Positions 49,975 through 59,845 of a DNA stretch of 64,000 nt are shown in pieces. Location of the stretch: contig NZ_JAJQPD010000002.1 of the NCBI RefSeq assembly GCF_021228295.1, positions 434,001 to 498,000 on the forward strand. The letters are read 5' to 3'. The notes under the pieces were generated by a model. It did no database searches, had not been told where the DNA came from, and saw only the letters and a list, made by a program, of their open reading frames with translations. The translations under genes and the position numbers were made by a program. The DNA comes from Agromyces humatus. GTDB taxonomy: Bacteria > Actinomycetota > Actinomycetes > Actinomycetales > Microbacteriaceae. The first letter of the stretch is position 1. Every line of letters starts with the position of its first letter.

Positions 49975-50685
49975 TCAGTTCGTGACGAGCGTGCCGAGCT
50001 CGTCGCCCAGAATCGCGCGCGTGACGTTGCCGGCCGGCTCCATGCCGAACACCTGCATCGGCATGCCGTTGTCCATGCAGAGGCTGAACGCGGTGGAGTC
50101 GACGACCTTGAGGCCGCGCTGCAGCGCCTCTTGATAGCTGATGCGGTCGATCTTGTGCGCATCGGGGTTCGTACGCGGGTCGTCGGAGTAGACGCCGTCG
50201 ACGCCGTTCTTCGCGACGAGCACGACGTTGGCGTCGATCTCGAGGGCGCGCTGGGCGGCAACCGTGTCGGTCGAGAAGTACGGCAGGCCGGCTCCGGCGC
50301 CGAAGATGACCACGCGGCCCTTCTCGAGGTGCCGCTCGGCGCGCCGCGGGATGTACGGCTCGGCGACCTGCGTCATCGAGATGGCCGACTGCACGCGGGT
50401 CTCGGCGCCCGCCTGCTCGAGGAAGTCCTGCAAGGCGAGCGAGTTCATGACGGTGCCGAGCATGCCCATGTAGTCGGCGCGACCGCGATCCATGCCGCGC
50501 TCGGAGAGCTCGGCGCCGCGGAAGAAGTTGCCGCCGCCGACGACGATGGCGACCTCGACCGTGCGGGCGGCGTCGGCGATCTCGCGCGCCATCGCGCTGA
50601 CCACATCGGGGTTCACCCCGAGTGCTCCCCCACCGAATGCCTCTCCTGAGAGCTTCAGCATCACCCTGCGCTTGCGTTCCGTCAT
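49975..50685 (-). CDS. pyrH: UMP kinase
   Basis: 236 residues of the amino-acid-kinase fold. [14 protein letters not shown] binds [16 protein letters not shown] binds UMP and [20 protein letters not shown] is the conserved C-terminal block. Phosphorylates UMP to UDP. First gene of pyrH-frr-cdsA. A TTGACA-like hexamer (50711-50716, minus strand) lies upstream without a clear -10. Confidence 0.97.
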   Translation of the reverse strand: MTERKRRVMLKLSGEAFGGGALGVNPDVVSAMAREIADAARTVEVAIVVGGGNFFRGAELSERGMDRGRADYMGMLGTVMNSLALQDFLEQAGAETRVQSAISMTQVAEPYIPRRAERHLEKGRVVIFGAGAGLPYFSTDTVAAQRALEIDANVVLVAKNGVDGVYSDDPRTNPDAHKIDRISYQEALQRGLKVVDSTAFSLCMDNGMPMQVFGMEPAGNVTRAILGDELGTLVTN

Positions 50686-50811
50686 CGCCGACCCCGTTCT
50701 TCCAATGCCCGTGTCAAAACTAGTGGTTCACCCGGAATGGCGCAGCCGGTTCCGGATGTCTCGTGCCGAGCGTCGCGGCCGAAGCGCGGCTGCGACATCC
50801 GCGCACAGAAA

Positions 50812-50847
50812 AGGGAGTCCGGATCGCAGATGCGATCCGGACTCCCT
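50812..50847 (-). terminator. Intrinsic terminator of the rpsB-tsf operon
   Basis: A perfect 17-bp inverted repeat (50812-50828 with 50831-50847) lies ten bases after the tsf stop. On the minus strand the stem is followed by a short T-rich stretch (TTTTCTGTG). It separates tsf from pyrH. Confidence 0.85.
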
Positions 50848-50856
50848 CACGCCGAC

Positions 50857-51687
50857 TTACGCGCCGACCTTGAAGCGAGCGAAGTCGCTCACCGTGAGGC
50901 CCGCGTCGGAGAGGACCTTGGCGACGGACAGCTTGTTGTCCTTCGCGTAGTCCTGCTCGAGCAGCGCGACCTGCTTGAAGTACGCACCGAGGCGACCCTC
51001 GATGATCTTCGGCAGGGCAGCCTCGGGCTTGCCCTCGTCGCGCGAGATCTGCTCGACGATCGCGCGCTCCTTGTCGACCGACTCGGCCGGCACGTCTTCG
51101 CGCGTGAGGTACTCGGGGTTCGCGAACGAGATGTGCTGCGCCACCGAGCGAGCGGTGTCTGCATCTGCGCCGGCGTAGCCGAGCACGACGCCGACCTGCG
51201 GGGGCAGGTCCTTCGACGTCTTGTGCAGGTAGATCGAGAACTGCTCGCCCTTGACGAGGCGGATGCGACGAAGCTCGACCTTCTCGCCGAGGATCGCCGC
51301 CTCTTCGTTGATCACGTCGGCGACGGTCTTGCCTGCGGCGGGAGCCGCGAGACCGGCTTCGACGGTCTCGGCACGCGCCGCTGCGACGTCGGCGAGCACC
51401 TGCTCGGCGAGCGCGACGAACTTGTCGCCCTTGGCGACGAAGTCGGTCTCGCACGCGAGTTCGATGAGGGTGGCGGTGCCGTCGCCGTTGTCGACGGCGG
51501 CGACGAGGCCCTCGGCGGTCGAGCGGTCGGCACGCTTGGCGTTGCCCTTCGCGCCCTTCAGGCGAAGCAGCTCGACGGCCTTCTCAAGGTCGCCGTCGGC
51601 CTCGACCAGTGCGTTCTTGGTGTCGACCATGCCGGTGCCGAGGCGCTCGCGCAGGGTCTTGACGTCTTCGAGAGTGAAGTTGGCCAT
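50857..51687 (-). CDS. tsf: Elongation factor Ts
   Basis: 276 residues. LREELGTGMMDTKNAL-type motif is seen as LRERLGTGMVDTKNALVEADGD; the TDFVAK motif (ACETDFVAKGDKFVAL) contacts EF-Tu. It recharges EF-Tu with GTP. It lies 27 bases after rpsB and ends at a strong hairpin. Confidence 0.98.
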   Translation of the reverse strand: MANFTLEDVKTLRERLGTGMVDTKNALVEADGDLEKAVELLRLKGAKGNAKRADRSTAEGLVAAVDNGDGTATLIELACETDFVAKGDKFVALAEQVLADVAAARAETVEAGLAAPAAGKTVADVINEEAAILGEKVELRRIRLVKGEQFSIYLHKTSKDLPPQVGVVLGYAGADADTARSVAQHISFANPEYLTREDVPAESVDKERAIVEQISRDEGKPEAALPKIIEGRLGAYFKQVALLEQDYAKDNKLSVAKVLSDAGLTVSDFARFKVGA

Positions 51688-51714
51688 AGTGTGACGTCTC
51701 CTGGACTCGTGGGC

Positions 51715-52716
51715 TTACTTGGACTCGGTGGCCGCGTCGTCGGCGACAGCCTCGGACTCGGCGGGAGCTGCCTCGGCCGCGGCCTCTTCGACGACCTCGG
51801 TTGCGGCCTCTTCGACGACCTCGGTGGCTGCCTCTTCGACGACCTCGGTGGCTGCCTCTTCGACGACCTCGGTGGCCTCGGCCGACGCCTCGACCTCAGC
51901 CTCGGCGACCTTCTCGGTCTCGGCCGACGACTGGGCGGGGGTGGTCTCGGCACCGGCCTGGAGGAGCTCCTGCTCCCACTCGGCGAGCGGCTCGACGGCC
52001 GAGACGTTGCCCTCGGCCTCGGGCTTCTGGTGACGCTCGATGAGGCCCTCGGCGGCGGCGTCGGCGATGATGCGGGTGAGCAGGCTCACCGAGCGGATCG
52101 CGTCGTCGTTACCTGGAATCGGGTACTGCACCTCGTCGGGGTCGCAGTTGGTGTCGAGGATGCCGATGACGGGGATGCCGAGCTTCTTGGCCTCGTCGAT
52201 CGCGAGGTGCTCCTTCTTGGTGTCGACCACCCAGAGTGCCGACGGCGTCTTCGAAAGGTTGCGGATGCCGCCGAGCGACTTGTGCAGCTTGTCGAGCTCG
52301 CGCTTCTTGATGAGGAGCTCCTTCTTGGTGAAGCCGCTCGTGGTGCCCTCGAAGTCGAGCTCCTCGAGCTCCTTCATGCGCGCGAGGCGCTTGGAGACCG
52401 TCTGGAAGTTGGTGAGGAGGCCGCCGAGCCAACGCTGGTTGACGTAGGGCTGGCCGACGCGGGTCGCCTGCTCGGCGATCGACTCCTGGGCCTGCTTCTT
52501 GGTGCCGACGAAGAGGATGGTGCCGCCGTGGGCGACCGTCTCCTTGACGAAGTCGTACGCCTTGTCGATGTAGGCGAGCGACTGCTGCAGGTCGATGATG
52601 TAGATGCCGGAACGCTCGGTGAAGATGAAGCGCTTCATCTTCGGGTTCCAACGGCGGGTCTGGTGCCCGAAGTGCACGCCGCTGTCGAGCAGCTGGCGGA
52701 TGGTGACGACGGCCAT
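51715..52716 (-). CDS. rpsB: 30S ribosomal protein S2 with acidic repeat tail
   Basis: 333 residues; the S2 core ([29 protein letters not shown] to [18 protein letters not shown]) is about 235. The extra ~95 residues are Glu/Ala/Val-rich and include four tandem copies of an 8-residue unit ATEVVEEA (24-bp DNA period at 51782, 51806, 51830 and 51854). Actinobacterial S2 often has an acidic tail, but tandem units are unusual. ATG has AAAGGAG upstream. Confidence 0.97.
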   Translation of the reverse strand: MAVVTIRQLLDSGVHFGHQTRRWNPKMKRFIFTERSGIYIIDLQQSLAYIDKAYDFVKETVAHGGTILFVGTKKQAQESIAEQATRVGQPYVNQRWLGGLLTNFQTVSKRLARMKELEELDFEGTTSGFTKKELLIKKRELDKLHKSLGGIRNLSKTPSALWVVDTKKEHLAIDEAKKLGIPVIGILDTNCDPDEVQYPIPGNDDAIRSVSLLTRIIADAAAEGLIERHQKPEAEGNVSAVEPLAEWEQELLQAGAETTPAQSSAETEKVAEAEVEASAEATEVVEEAATEVVEEAATEVVEEAATEVVEEAAAEAAPAESEAVADDAATESK

Positions 52717-52759
52717 GAGCCGTACTCCTTTGTTCTCAGTTGTCGCTCGCGCCGGCGGC

Positions 52760-52789
52760 GCGGAGCCCTGGTGCCCGGCACGGCTCCGC
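52760..52789 (-). promoter_or_regulatory. rpsB leader hairpin
   Basis: GCGGAGCC (52760-52767) pairs with GGCTCCGC (52782-52789), with an inner GTGC/GCAC stem. It lies 44-73 bases upstream of the rpsB ATG in its leader. S2 autoregulates its own mRNA in several bacteria; this element is a candidate binding site, by position only. Confidence 0.4.
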
Positions 52790-52977
52790 CCTCTGCGAGG
52801 AGTGGGACTGAGTGGAGTCGGTGGCCGAATGGCACGCGTAGTCACCCCGGCAGGCCGAGGTGCTCCCGATACTCTACCATCGGCACTCGGCCTCCCCAAC
52901 CACGAGGGGCGGTCGCGGGCTCCACAGATTCGCCCGTTCGATCTGGGGATGCCCCGCCCCCGGCCAGCATCGGACGC

Positions 52978-53595
52978 ATGACCGATTCCGCCACCCGTTC
53001 CGTGCATCGCACACGCCTCGCGCGTCGCCTCGAGTTCGGCACCGCCGCGGTGCTGATCGTCGCGCTCGGCGCCGGGCTGGTCGCGATCTCCCCACCCGCG
53101 GCGAGCGCGCTCGGGTTCGCTCCGGTCGCCGTGTCGGCAATATCGGGGCCGGAGGCCCGCGTCGTCATCGCCGCTTCCGGCGCCTCCGATTCCTGGACCT
53201 GGCCCGTTCCCCCGCCGATCCGTGTGATCTCGCCGTTCCGCGCCCCGCCCACTCCGTACAAGGCAGGGCACCGCGGCATCGACGTGCTCGTCGAACCCGC
53301 CGCCACGGTCGTCGCTGCCGCACCGGGCACCGTGAGCTTCGCCGGCATGGTCGCCGGCCGTGGAGTCGTGGCGATCGACCACGGCGACGGAGTCGTGAGC
53401 GCGATCGAACCGGTTGCGGCCTCGGTGGCGCAGGGCGATCCAGTGTCCGCGGGCGACGTGATCGGCACCGCCACGCAGGGCGGGCACTGCACGGGCGACT
53501 GCGTGCACTTCGGGGTGCGCGTGCACGGCGAGTACGTGTCGCCCTTCCTGTTCCTCGGCGGGTTGCCGCGGGCCGTGCTGTTGCCGTTGCAGTGA
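52978..53595 (+). CDS. M23-family (LytM) peptidase-like protein
   Basis: 205 residues. A basic N-terminus and signal-type helix (~22-46) lead to an exported domain with [33 protein letters not shown] (HxGxD zinc half-site), [14 protein letters not shown] and [21 protein letters not shown]. The last His motif is V-H-F-G rather than H-x-H, so one usual zinc ligand may be missing; activity is uncertain. Divergent from rpsB, convergent with xerC. Confidence 0.82.
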   Translation: MTDSATRSVHRTRLARRLEFGTAAVLIVALGAGLVAISPPAASALGFAPVAVSAISGPEARVVIAASGASDSWTWPVPPPIRVISPFRAPPTPYKAGHRGIDVLVEPAATVVAAAPGTVSFAGMVAGRGVVAIDHGDGVVSAIEPVAASVAQGDPVSAGDVIGTATQGGHCTGDCVHFGVRVHGEYVSPFLFLGGLPRAVLLPLQ

Positions 53596-53620
53596 TCCCG
53601 GACCTCTCATCCGGTCGGGC

Positions 53621-54529
53621 TCAGGCGCGGGGATGCGCCGTGCGGTAGCTCTCCTTGAGCCGCTCGGCCGAGACGTGCGTGTAGATCTGCGTCGTGCCGA
53701 GACTCGCGTGGCCGAGGAACTCCTGCACCGCGCGCAGGTCGGCGCCGCCGTCGAGCAGGTGCGTCGCGGCGGTGTGCCGGAAGGCGTGCGGCCCGCTCGG
53801 ACCGGTGCCGGGGATCTGCTCGAGAATCGAGGCGACGAGCCGGTAGACGCTGCGCGATCCCATCCGCGAGCCGCGAGCCCCGACGAAGACGGCCGTCGTC
53901 GCGGGGCGATCCACCAGCATCACGGGTCGCGCCGAGTCGAGGTAGCGATCGATCGCGTGTGCGGCGGGAGCCCCATAGGGCACGACGCGTTCCTTCGAGC
54001 CCTTGCCGGTGACGCGCACGGTGCGACGGCGGCGGTCGACGTCGCCCAGGTCGAGGCCGACGAGCTCCGACACGCGCAGCGCCGACGCGTAGAGCAACTC
54101 GGCGATCGCGAGATCGCGAACGGCGACCGGGTCGTCGCCACCCGCGCGCGCCGCGAGGCGTGCGAATGCCTCGTCGAGGGCGGGCACGCCGACGACGCGT
54201 GGCAGGGTGCGCTGGGCTCGCGGCGCCTTGAGGCGCGCACCGGGGTCGCTCGCGAGATCGCCGCGTCGGGTCATCCAGTGCGTGAACCCCCGAGCGGATG
54301 CCGCACGCCGCGCGATCGTGGCGCGCGCGAGACCGCGCTCCGTCGCGACCCACAGCCAGTCGCGAAGCACGGCGAGGTCGATGCCCTCGACGGTCGTGAT
54401 GCCGCGCTGCTCGGCGAAGGACAGCAGGTCCGCCAGATCGGCGCGATACGCCGCGACGGTGTGGCTGGAGTACCCGCGCTCGGTCGAGACGTGCGCGAGG
54501 TAGTCGTCGAGGATCGCGTCGAGGCTCAC
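53621..54529 (-). CDS. xerC: Tyrosine recombinase XerC
   Basis: 302 residues. N-terminal SAM-like core-binding domain, C-terminal catalytic domain with all six residues: Arg152 (ALRVSEL), Lys176 ([11 protein letters not shown]), His248/Arg251 ([12 protein letters not shown]), His274 (LGHASLGTT) and Tyr283 (QIYTHV). It resolves chromosome dimers at dif. The position between dprA and rpsB is the conserved chromosomal locus, so this is housekeeping rather than a mobile integrase. Confidence 0.93.
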   Translation of the reverse strand: MSLDAILDDYLAHVSTERGYSSHTVAAYRADLADLLSFAEQRGITTVEGIDLAVLRDWLWVATERGLARATIARRAASARGFTHWMTRRGDLASDPGARLKAPRAQRTLPRVVGVPALDEAFARLAARAGGDDPVAVRDLAIAELLYASALRVSELVGLDLGDVDRRRRTVRVTGKGSKERVVPYGAPAAHAIDRYLDSARPVMLVDRPATTAVFVGARGSRMGSRSVYRLVASILEQIPGTGPSGPHAFRHTAATHLLDGGADLRAVQEFLGHASLGTTQIYTHVSAERLKESYRTAHPRA

Positions 54530-54602
54530 ACTCTCAGACTGCCCCCACAGGGGCCCGACGGCGCGGTGGCGCGCTGACCCGGGGCGGCTTCGCGGCGGTG
54601 AC

Positions 54603-55511
54603 TCAGGCGACGGGCTTGCGTGAGAACCGTTCGAGTCGCTCGTCGGGTGCCAGCGCTTCGACCTCGGCGAGCAGGTCGCCGCCGAGCGCCGTGACCGTGC
54701 GGAACCGGCCGACGGGGACGACCGAGGTCACGACACCCTCGTCGAAGAGGTGCACGAGATTGAACGACCGCGCGCCGTCGACACCGAGGAGTTCACGCGG
54801 CCCGGCCGAGGCGTCGATCGTGTACGCCGTCGCACCTGCGACCGCGACGGGGATACCGGCGAAGCTGCCGTTCGTCGGGTAGTGCAGGTGCCCGCCCAGG
54901 ATGAGTCGCACGTCGCGGTCGTGCACCACCCGGGCCAGTTCGTCTTGCCCGCGCAACTCGAGCACGTCCATGAGCGCGACCGGGGTCGCGATCGGCGCGT
55001 GATGCATTGCGAGCACCGTGCCGTTGGGCGCGGGCTCTTCGAGCGCGGCATCGAGCCAGGCGATGGCGACGTCGTCGAGCTCGCCGTGGTGGTAGCCGGG
55101 CACCGTCGTGTCGAGCGCGATGATGCGCAGCCCGTCGACCACGACCGTGTGGTGCACCGGCCCCGGGTCGGCGGCCGGGGCGTCGAGCAGATCGCGTCGG
55201 AACGGCCCGCGTTCGTCGTGGTTGCCCATCACCCAGACGAGATGCGCCTCGGCGGAGGCGGCGAGCGGTTCGAGCACGGCGCGCACCCTCGCGTACGCGT
55301 CGGCCTCACCGAGGTCGGCGACGTCACCGGTGACGACGATGGCGTCGAGCGCGGTGCCGAATCGTTCGAGCTGGCGCGCCGTCTGCGCGAGGGCGCTCAC
55401 CGTGTCGGCGACCCCGCCGAGCGGGGCCCCGCCGTCGAGCAGGTGGGTGTCGCTCACATGCGCGATCACCTGCTTCGCCGCCGGATACCTGCCGAGTTGT
55501 GGATGCACCAT
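54603..55511 (-). CDS. Calcineurin-like metallophosphoesterase (CpdA type)
   Basis: 302 residues. All five metallophosphoesterase motifs are present: HVSDTHLL, VVTGDVADLGEA, MGNHDERGPF, AMHHAPI and LGGHLHYPTN. This set is typical of the class III cyclic nucleotide phosphodiesterases (CpdA/Rv0805-like). Substrate uncertain; many members hydrolyse 2',3'- or 3',5'-cAMP weakly. ATG preceded by GAGGGAGGG; single gene between dprA and xerC. Confidence 0.88.
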   Translation of the reverse strand: MVHPQLGRYPAAKQVIAHVSDTHLLDGGAPLGGVADTVSALAQTARQLERFGTALDAIVVTGDVADLGEADAYARVRAVLEPLAASAEAHLVWVMGNHDERGPFRRDLLDAPAADPGPVHHTVVVDGLRIIALDTTVPGYHHGELDDVAIAWLDAALEEPAPNGTVLAMHHAPIATPVALMDVLELRGQDELARVVHDRDVRLILGGHLHYPTNGSFAGIPVAVAGATAYTIDASAGPRELLGVDGARSFNLVHLFDEGVVTSVVPVGRFRTVTALGGDLLAEVEALAPDERLERFSRKPVA

Positions 55512-55580
55512 CTCGCCCTCCCTCGGTCAGCCTAGAGTGTGCCTCCGTTGCACCGGGGCGAGGCGCGCGCTCGAGCTGGG

Positions 55581-56819
55581 TCACGCAGTGCGCCGACGCA
55601 GCCAGCGCCCCTCGCGACGCACCACGACCCCGTCGGCCTCGAGTTCGCCGAGCACCGACATCACCCTCGATGAGGCGACACCGCTGCGCTGCACGATCTC
55701 GGCCAGTTCGCGCGGCGTGCGCGTGCTGAGTTCGTCGAGCACCCGCACTCCGTCGGGCGACTCCCCCACGCCGCCCCAGCCGGAAGCGAGCCCCTCGAGG
55801 GTCGGTGAGGCCGAGCCGATCGCGAGCTCGGCCATCTGGGCGGCATCGACCACGCAGACCGCGTCGTACTCGCGCAAGAGGCGGTGGCATCCTGCCGAGG
55901 CGGGGCTCGTCACCGGTCCGGGCACCGCACCGAGCGGCCGGCCGAGGGCTGAGGCGTGGCCGGCGGTGTTGATCGATCCCGACCGCAGTCCGGCTTCGAG
56001 CACGACGGTCGCGTCGCTCGCCGCGGCGATCAACCGGTTGCGCTCGAGGAAGCGCCATTTGGTCGGGGCGGTGCCGCACGGCACCTCTGAGAGGACCGCC
56101 CCGTTGCTCGATGCGATGCGTGACAGCAACGACTCGTGCCCCATCGGATAGAACCGGTCGATTCCGCCCGCGAGGAATGCGACCGTCGTGCCGTCGCTGG
56201 CGAGGGCCGTGCGATGAGCCATGCCGTCGATACCGTACGCGCCGCCCGACACCACGACGAACCCGCGATCGGAGAGTCCGGCCGACGCCTCGCCGGTCAC
56301 GTGCTCGCCGTATCCGGTCGCGGCCCGCGCCCCGACGAGCGCGATCGAGGGCGAGCCGCCGGCGAGCACGTCGATGCGCCCACGCACCCACAGACCGAGC
56401 GGTGCGTGCCGGTCGAGCTCATGCAGGCCGGCCGGCCACTCGGCATCGCCGGGAATCAAGAACCGCGCGCCGACTCGGGCGGCCTGGCCGATCGATCGCG
56501 TGAAGAACGCCGAATCGATGCGTGGCGTCCAGCGTTTGAGGCCGTCGTCGGCTTCCTTCGGCGTGATCGTCTCACCGGCCTCGCCGAGTGTGTCGACGAA
56601 TGCCCGGGCCGAGCACTGCGCGAGCAGCAGGTCGGCAGCCCCGACGGCGCCGAGCACCGACACCGCGCGTCCGAGCACGCCGTCGCCGGGCTCGGCGAGC
56701 ACGCCGAGCACGATGCGAGCGGTCGGCTCGAGGAGTTCGCGAAGGTCGGTCACCACGCGGGGCCGCAGCACCGCGAGCACGTCGCGGTGCTCGGCAGCGA
56801 GCCCGAGGATCGTGTTCAA
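55581..56819 (-). CDS. dprA: DNA-processing protein DprA
   Basis: 412 residues. N-terminal helical extension (~1-110), Rossmann-like DprA fold (IALVGARAATGYGEH, VVSGGAYGIDGMAHRTAL, LAGGIDRFYPMGH, PTKWRFLERNRLIAAAS) and a C-terminal winged helix (STRTPRELAEIVQRSGVASSRVMSVLGELEADGVVVRREG). It loads RecA on incoming single-stranded DNA. TTG start overlaps the comM stop (TTGA) and has AAGGGAA upstream. Confidence 0.93.
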   Translation of the reverse strand: MNTILGLAAEHRDVLAVLRPRVVTDLRELLEPTARIVLGVLAEPGDGVLGRAVSVLGAVGAADLLLAQCSARAFVDTLGEAGETITPKEADDGLKRWTPRIDSAFFTRSIGQAARVGARFLIPGDAEWPAGLHELDRHAPLGLWVRGRIDVLAGGSPSIALVGARAATGYGEHVTGEASAGLSDRGFVVVSGGAYGIDGMAHRTALASDGTTVAFLAGGIDRFYPMGHESLLSRIASSNGAVLSEVPCGTAPTKWRFLERNRLIAAASDATVVLEAGLRSGSINTAGHASALGRPLGAVPGPVTSPASAGCHRLLREYDAVCVVDAAQMAELAIGSASPTLEGLASGWGGVGESPDGVRVLDELSTRTPRELAEIVQRSGVASSRVMSVLGELEADGVVVRREGRWLRRRTA

Positions 56820-58360
56820 CTCTCGATTCCCTTCTTGAAGAACAGCGCCCGAGTGACATGCTCGGCGCGGGGCACGGCCGACCCGTCGAGATCGGCCAGG
56901 GTCCAGGCGACCTTGAGCACTCGGTCGTAGCCGCGCATCGTGATGCCGCCGCGTTCGAGCGATCGATCGAGCGCCGCGACGGCGCGGCCGCCGGGATGGA
57001 GCCGACCCGCGCCGCGGAGCCAGGGACCGGGCATCTCGGCGTTCGTGCGCCATGGTGTGCCCGCAAGCCGCTCAGCGGCGACTGCCCGGGCGTGGATGAC
57101 CTTCGCCTGTGCGTCGACGCTCGACAGCCTGGTCTTCTCGCCGGCCGCGCGCAGTGCCGCCAGGGTGATGCGCGGCACCCGCAGTTGCACGTCGACGCGA
57201 TCGAGCAGCGGGCCAGAGATGCGCCCGAGGTAGCGGCGCCGGGCGATCGGCGGACACGTGCACTCGGCCGTGCCGTCGTTCCCGCAGGGGCACGGGTTCG
57301 CCGCGAGCACGAGCTGGAACTTCGCCGGAAAGCTCGCCACGGCATTCGCCCGGTGGATCGCGATGCTGCCCGACTCGAGCGGCTGTCGGAGCACGTCGAG
57401 CACGGCGGACGGGAACTCCGGCGCCTCGTCGAGGAACAGCACCCCGTGCGAGGCACGCGCGGCCGCCCCCGGACGGATGAGACGGCTTCCACCGCCGACC
57501 ATCGCCGCGGCGGTCGCAGTGTGGTGAGGCGCTTCGAAGGGCGGACGGAACGAGAGCCCCGCCGCGGGCCGCATTCCGGCGAGCGACCGGATGGAGGCGA
57601 CCTCGAGCGCCGCGTCGGCGTCGAGATCGGGCAGGATTCCGGGCAGTCGCGAGGCGAGCATGGTCTTGCCCGCTCCGGGTGGGCCGAGCAGGTAGACGTG
57701 ATGACCGCCGGCGGCAGCCACGAGCATGCCCTCGACGGCGTCGTCGTTGCCGCTCACATCGGCGAGGTCGCCGGGGATGTCGGCTTCGGTGTCGGCGGCC
57801 GTCGCCGTCGTCGCCGACGGCACCGTCTCGAATTCGCGTTCTTCGTACTCGCCGCCGTGCCAGATCGCGGCCTCGAGCAGCGAGGCGACCCCGACCACGC
57901 GGATTCCGGGAACGAGCGCCGCCTCGGTCGCATTGCCCGCCGGCACCATGACCGTGTCATGGCCGGCACGCGCAGCCGCCAGCACCGCCGGGAGGATGCC
58001 GTCGATCGGGCGCAGCCGACCGTCGAGTCCGAGCTCACCGAGATGCACGACCCGGTCGACCGATTCACGCGAGAGTTCGCCGGCCGCGGCGAGGCAGGCG
58101 ATCGCGATGGCGAGGTCGAACCCCGACCCGTGCTTCGGGAGCGCGGCAGGCGACAGGTTGACGGTGAGCCGGCGCGACGGCAGCGGGCAGCCGGCGTTGA
58201 TCGCTGCCGATCGCACCCGGTCGCGCGCCTCGCCGAGCGCCGCGTCGGGAAGGCCGATGATGATGAACGCGGGCAGCTGTGCCGACAGGTCGGCCTCGAC
58301 TTCGACGATCGAGCCGGTGAGCCCGAGCAGGGCGATCGAGCGGGTGCGGGCGACGGGCAT
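56816..58360 (-). CDS. comM: ComM/YifB-type AAA+ (Mg-chelatase-like) helicase
   Basis: 514 residues. N-terminal lon-like ChlI domain, AAA+ core with Walker A LLGPPGAGKTMLASRLPG and Walker B GVLFLDEAPEF, Cys cluster NPCPCGNDGTAECTCPP, and C-terminal Mg-chelatase domain. ComM promotes branch migration during natural transformation. Start overlaps the yraN stop (TGATG) and its stop overlaps the dprA start. Confidence 0.95.
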   Translation of the reverse strand: MPVARTRSIALLGLTGSIVEVEADLSAQLPAFIIIGLPDAALGEARDRVRSAAINAGCPLPSRRLTVNLSPAALPKHGSGFDLAIAIACLAAAGELSRESVDRVVHLGELGLDGRLRPIDGILPAVLAAARAGHDTVMVPAGNATEAALVPGIRVVGVASLLEAAIWHGGEYEEREFETVPSATTATAADTEADIPGDLADVSGNDDAVEGMLVAAAGGHHVYLLGPPGAGKTMLASRLPGILPDLDADAALEVASIRSLAGMRPAAGLSFRPPFEAPHHTATAAAMVGGGSRLIRPGAAARASHGVLFLDEAPEFPSAVLDVLRQPLESGSIAIHRANAVASFPAKFQLVLAANPCPCGNDGTAECTCPPIARRRYLGRISGPLLDRVDVQLRVPRITLAALRAAGEKTRLSSVDAQAKVIHARAVAAERLAGTPWRTNAEMPGPWLRGAGRLHPGGRAVAALDRSLERGGITMRGYDRVLKVAWTLADLDGSAVPRAEHVTRALFFKKGIES

Positions 58361-58719
58361 CAGCTGATCCCCTCGAGGTGCTCGATGAGCGCCGGAGCCT
58401 CGGCGGGGACGAGCACGGCGACCGCGTCGATGCGGATGCGCACGGCGGCCGACGAGTCGCTCGCCTCGCACCACGCGATGGCCAGCCGCCGCAGCCGCGC
58501 GAGCTTGATGGGCGTGATCGCTTCGAACGGATGCCCGTAGTCGCCGTTCGAACGCGTCTTCACCTCGATGAAGACGAGGTCGCCGCCGTCTTCGGCGACG
58601 ATGTCGATCTCACCGAGCCGGCATCGCCAGTTGCGCTCGAGCACCGACATGCCCCGTGCCTCGAGATGGTCGACCGCGAGCTGTTCGCCGCGCCGACCGA
58701 GTTCCGCGTTGTGCGCCAT
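58360..58719 (-). CDS. yraN: YraN-family (UPF0102) nuclease-like protein
   Basis: 119 residues. LGRRGEQLAVDHLEARGMSVLERNWRCRLGEIDIVAEDGGDLVFIEVKTRS has the endonuclease-like D-x(n)-E-x-K pattern. Often next to rnhB and comM/dprA; DNA-uptake or repair role is presumed. ATG 58719 chosen from GGAGG five bases upstream, over GTG two codons earlier. Confidence 0.9.
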   Translation of the reverse strand: MAHNAELGRRGEQLAVDHLEARGMSVLERNWRCRLGEIDIVAEDGGDLVFIEVKTRSNGDYGHPFEAITPIKLARLRRLAIAWCEASDSSAAVRIRIDAVAVLVPAEAPALIEHLEGIS

Positions 58720-58834
58720 GTGCACCTCCGCGAACAGCGTCGCGGAGGTGCATCCGTCGGCCGGCTCGCAGCGGTCTCACCGTGCAGAACCGGCGACCGG
58801 CGCAGACTGTCGAGGACGAGTGGGGCAGCGGGCG

Positions 58835-59158
58835 CTACTCGTCGAGGGCGAGCTCCTTCGGGAGCTCGAAATCACGCGTGGCCAGCTCTTCGACGTTGAC
58901 GTCCTTGAAGGTGAGCACCCGCACGGCCTTGACGAACCGGTCTGCGCGGTAGACGTCCCAGACCCAGACGTCTTTCATCGTGAGCTCGAAGTAGAAGTCG
59001 TGCTCGGTGTCGCGCCGCACGAGTTCGACCTCGTTCGCGAGGTAGAACCGTCGCTCGGTCTCGACCACGTACTTGAATTGCGCGACGATGTCACGGTATT
59101 CGCGGTACAGGGCCAGCTCGACCTCGCGGTCGTAGTCTTCGAACTCGTCCTCATCCAT
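58835..59158 (-). CDS. DUF2469 family protein
   Basis: 107 residues. MDEDEFEDYDREVELALYREYRDIVAQFKYVVETERRFYLANEVEL is the conserved DUF2469 sequence found beside rnhB in most actinobacteria. Very acidic N-terminus; function unknown. The ATG lies six bases after the rnhB stop; TAGGAT overlaps the rnhB end and lies eight bases upstream. Confidence 0.93.
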   Translation of the reverse strand: MDEDEFEDYDREVELALYREYRDIVAQFKYVVETERRFYLANEVELVRRDTEHDFYFELTMKDVWVWDVYRADRFVKAVRVLTFKDVNVEELATRDFELPKELALDE

Positions 59159-59164
59159 CGGGAT

Positions 59165-59845
59165 TCATCCTACGCTGAGGTCGAAGAGCGTCGGCGCCTC
59201 TGGCCCTCGCTCGTGCAGCCAGGTCTTGCGGTGCAGGTCGCTCGCGCCGTGCTCGTCGATGGCCGCGAAATGGGCGCGGCTCGAGTAGCCCTTGTTCTCG
59301 TCCCAGGCATACAGCGGGGTGGCCTCGTGCGCGCGGCGCATGCCGCCGTCGCGGTGCACCTTCGCGATGACGGATGCCGCTGCCACGGACGCGCAGTCGC
59401 GGTCGGCCTTGATGCGGGTCGAGACCCGGGCCCGGTGTGCGATGGCGCCGCTCAGCCAGTCGTGGTTGCCGTCGAGGATGAGCGGCAGGTCGATCGCGTC
59501 GACCGGCAGTTCGAGCGCCGCGAACGCCCGCGCGCCGGCGAGCCCGAGGCAGGCCATGATGCCGAGTTCGTCGATCTCTGCCGCACTCGCCTCGCCAACG
59601 GCCCACGACCGCACCCATGCGACCGCCCGTGGTGCCATCGCCTCGCGGCGCGGCTCGGTCATGAGCTTCGAGTCGCGAAGGCCGGCCGGCATGCGGCGCA
59701 CCCCGGCATCGATGACCACCATGCCGACGGCGACGGGGCCGGCGAGCGCGCCCCGACCCACCTCATCGCAGGCGAGCACGAGCGGCGCGCCCTCGTCGAA
59801 CATCACGCGCTCGACCCGCAGGTTGGGAACGACGGAGGGCGACAT
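59165..59845 (-). CDS. rnhB: Ribonuclease HII
   Basis: 226 residues. CDEVGRGALAGPV gives Asp and Glu of the active site; DGNHDWLSG and KADRDCASVAAASVIAKVHRD hold the other ligands. It nicks RNA in RNA-DNA hybrids including single ribonucleotides. ATG overlaps the lepB stop (TGATG). Confidence 0.96.
   Translation of the reverse strand: MSPSVVPNLRVERVMFDEGAPLVLACDEVGRGALAGPVAVGMVVIDAGVRRMPAGLRDSKLMTEPRREAMAPRAVAWVRSWAVGEASAAEIDELGIMACLGLAGARAFAALELPVDAIDLPLILDGNHDWLSGAIAHRARVSTRIKADRDCASVAAASVIAKVHRDGGMRRAHEATPLYAWDENKGYSSRAHFAAIDEHGASDLHRKTWLHERGPEAPTLFDLSVG

Noticed and set aside
51782..51877. 24-base direct repeats that might suggest a short CRISPR array.
   Set aside because: The repeats are contiguous without spacers and encode the rpsB acidic tail in frame.
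53621..54529. Tyrosine recombinase as evidence of an integrated element.
   Set aside because: The gene lies in the conserved dprA-xerC-rpsB locus with full XerC features and no mobile genes around it.
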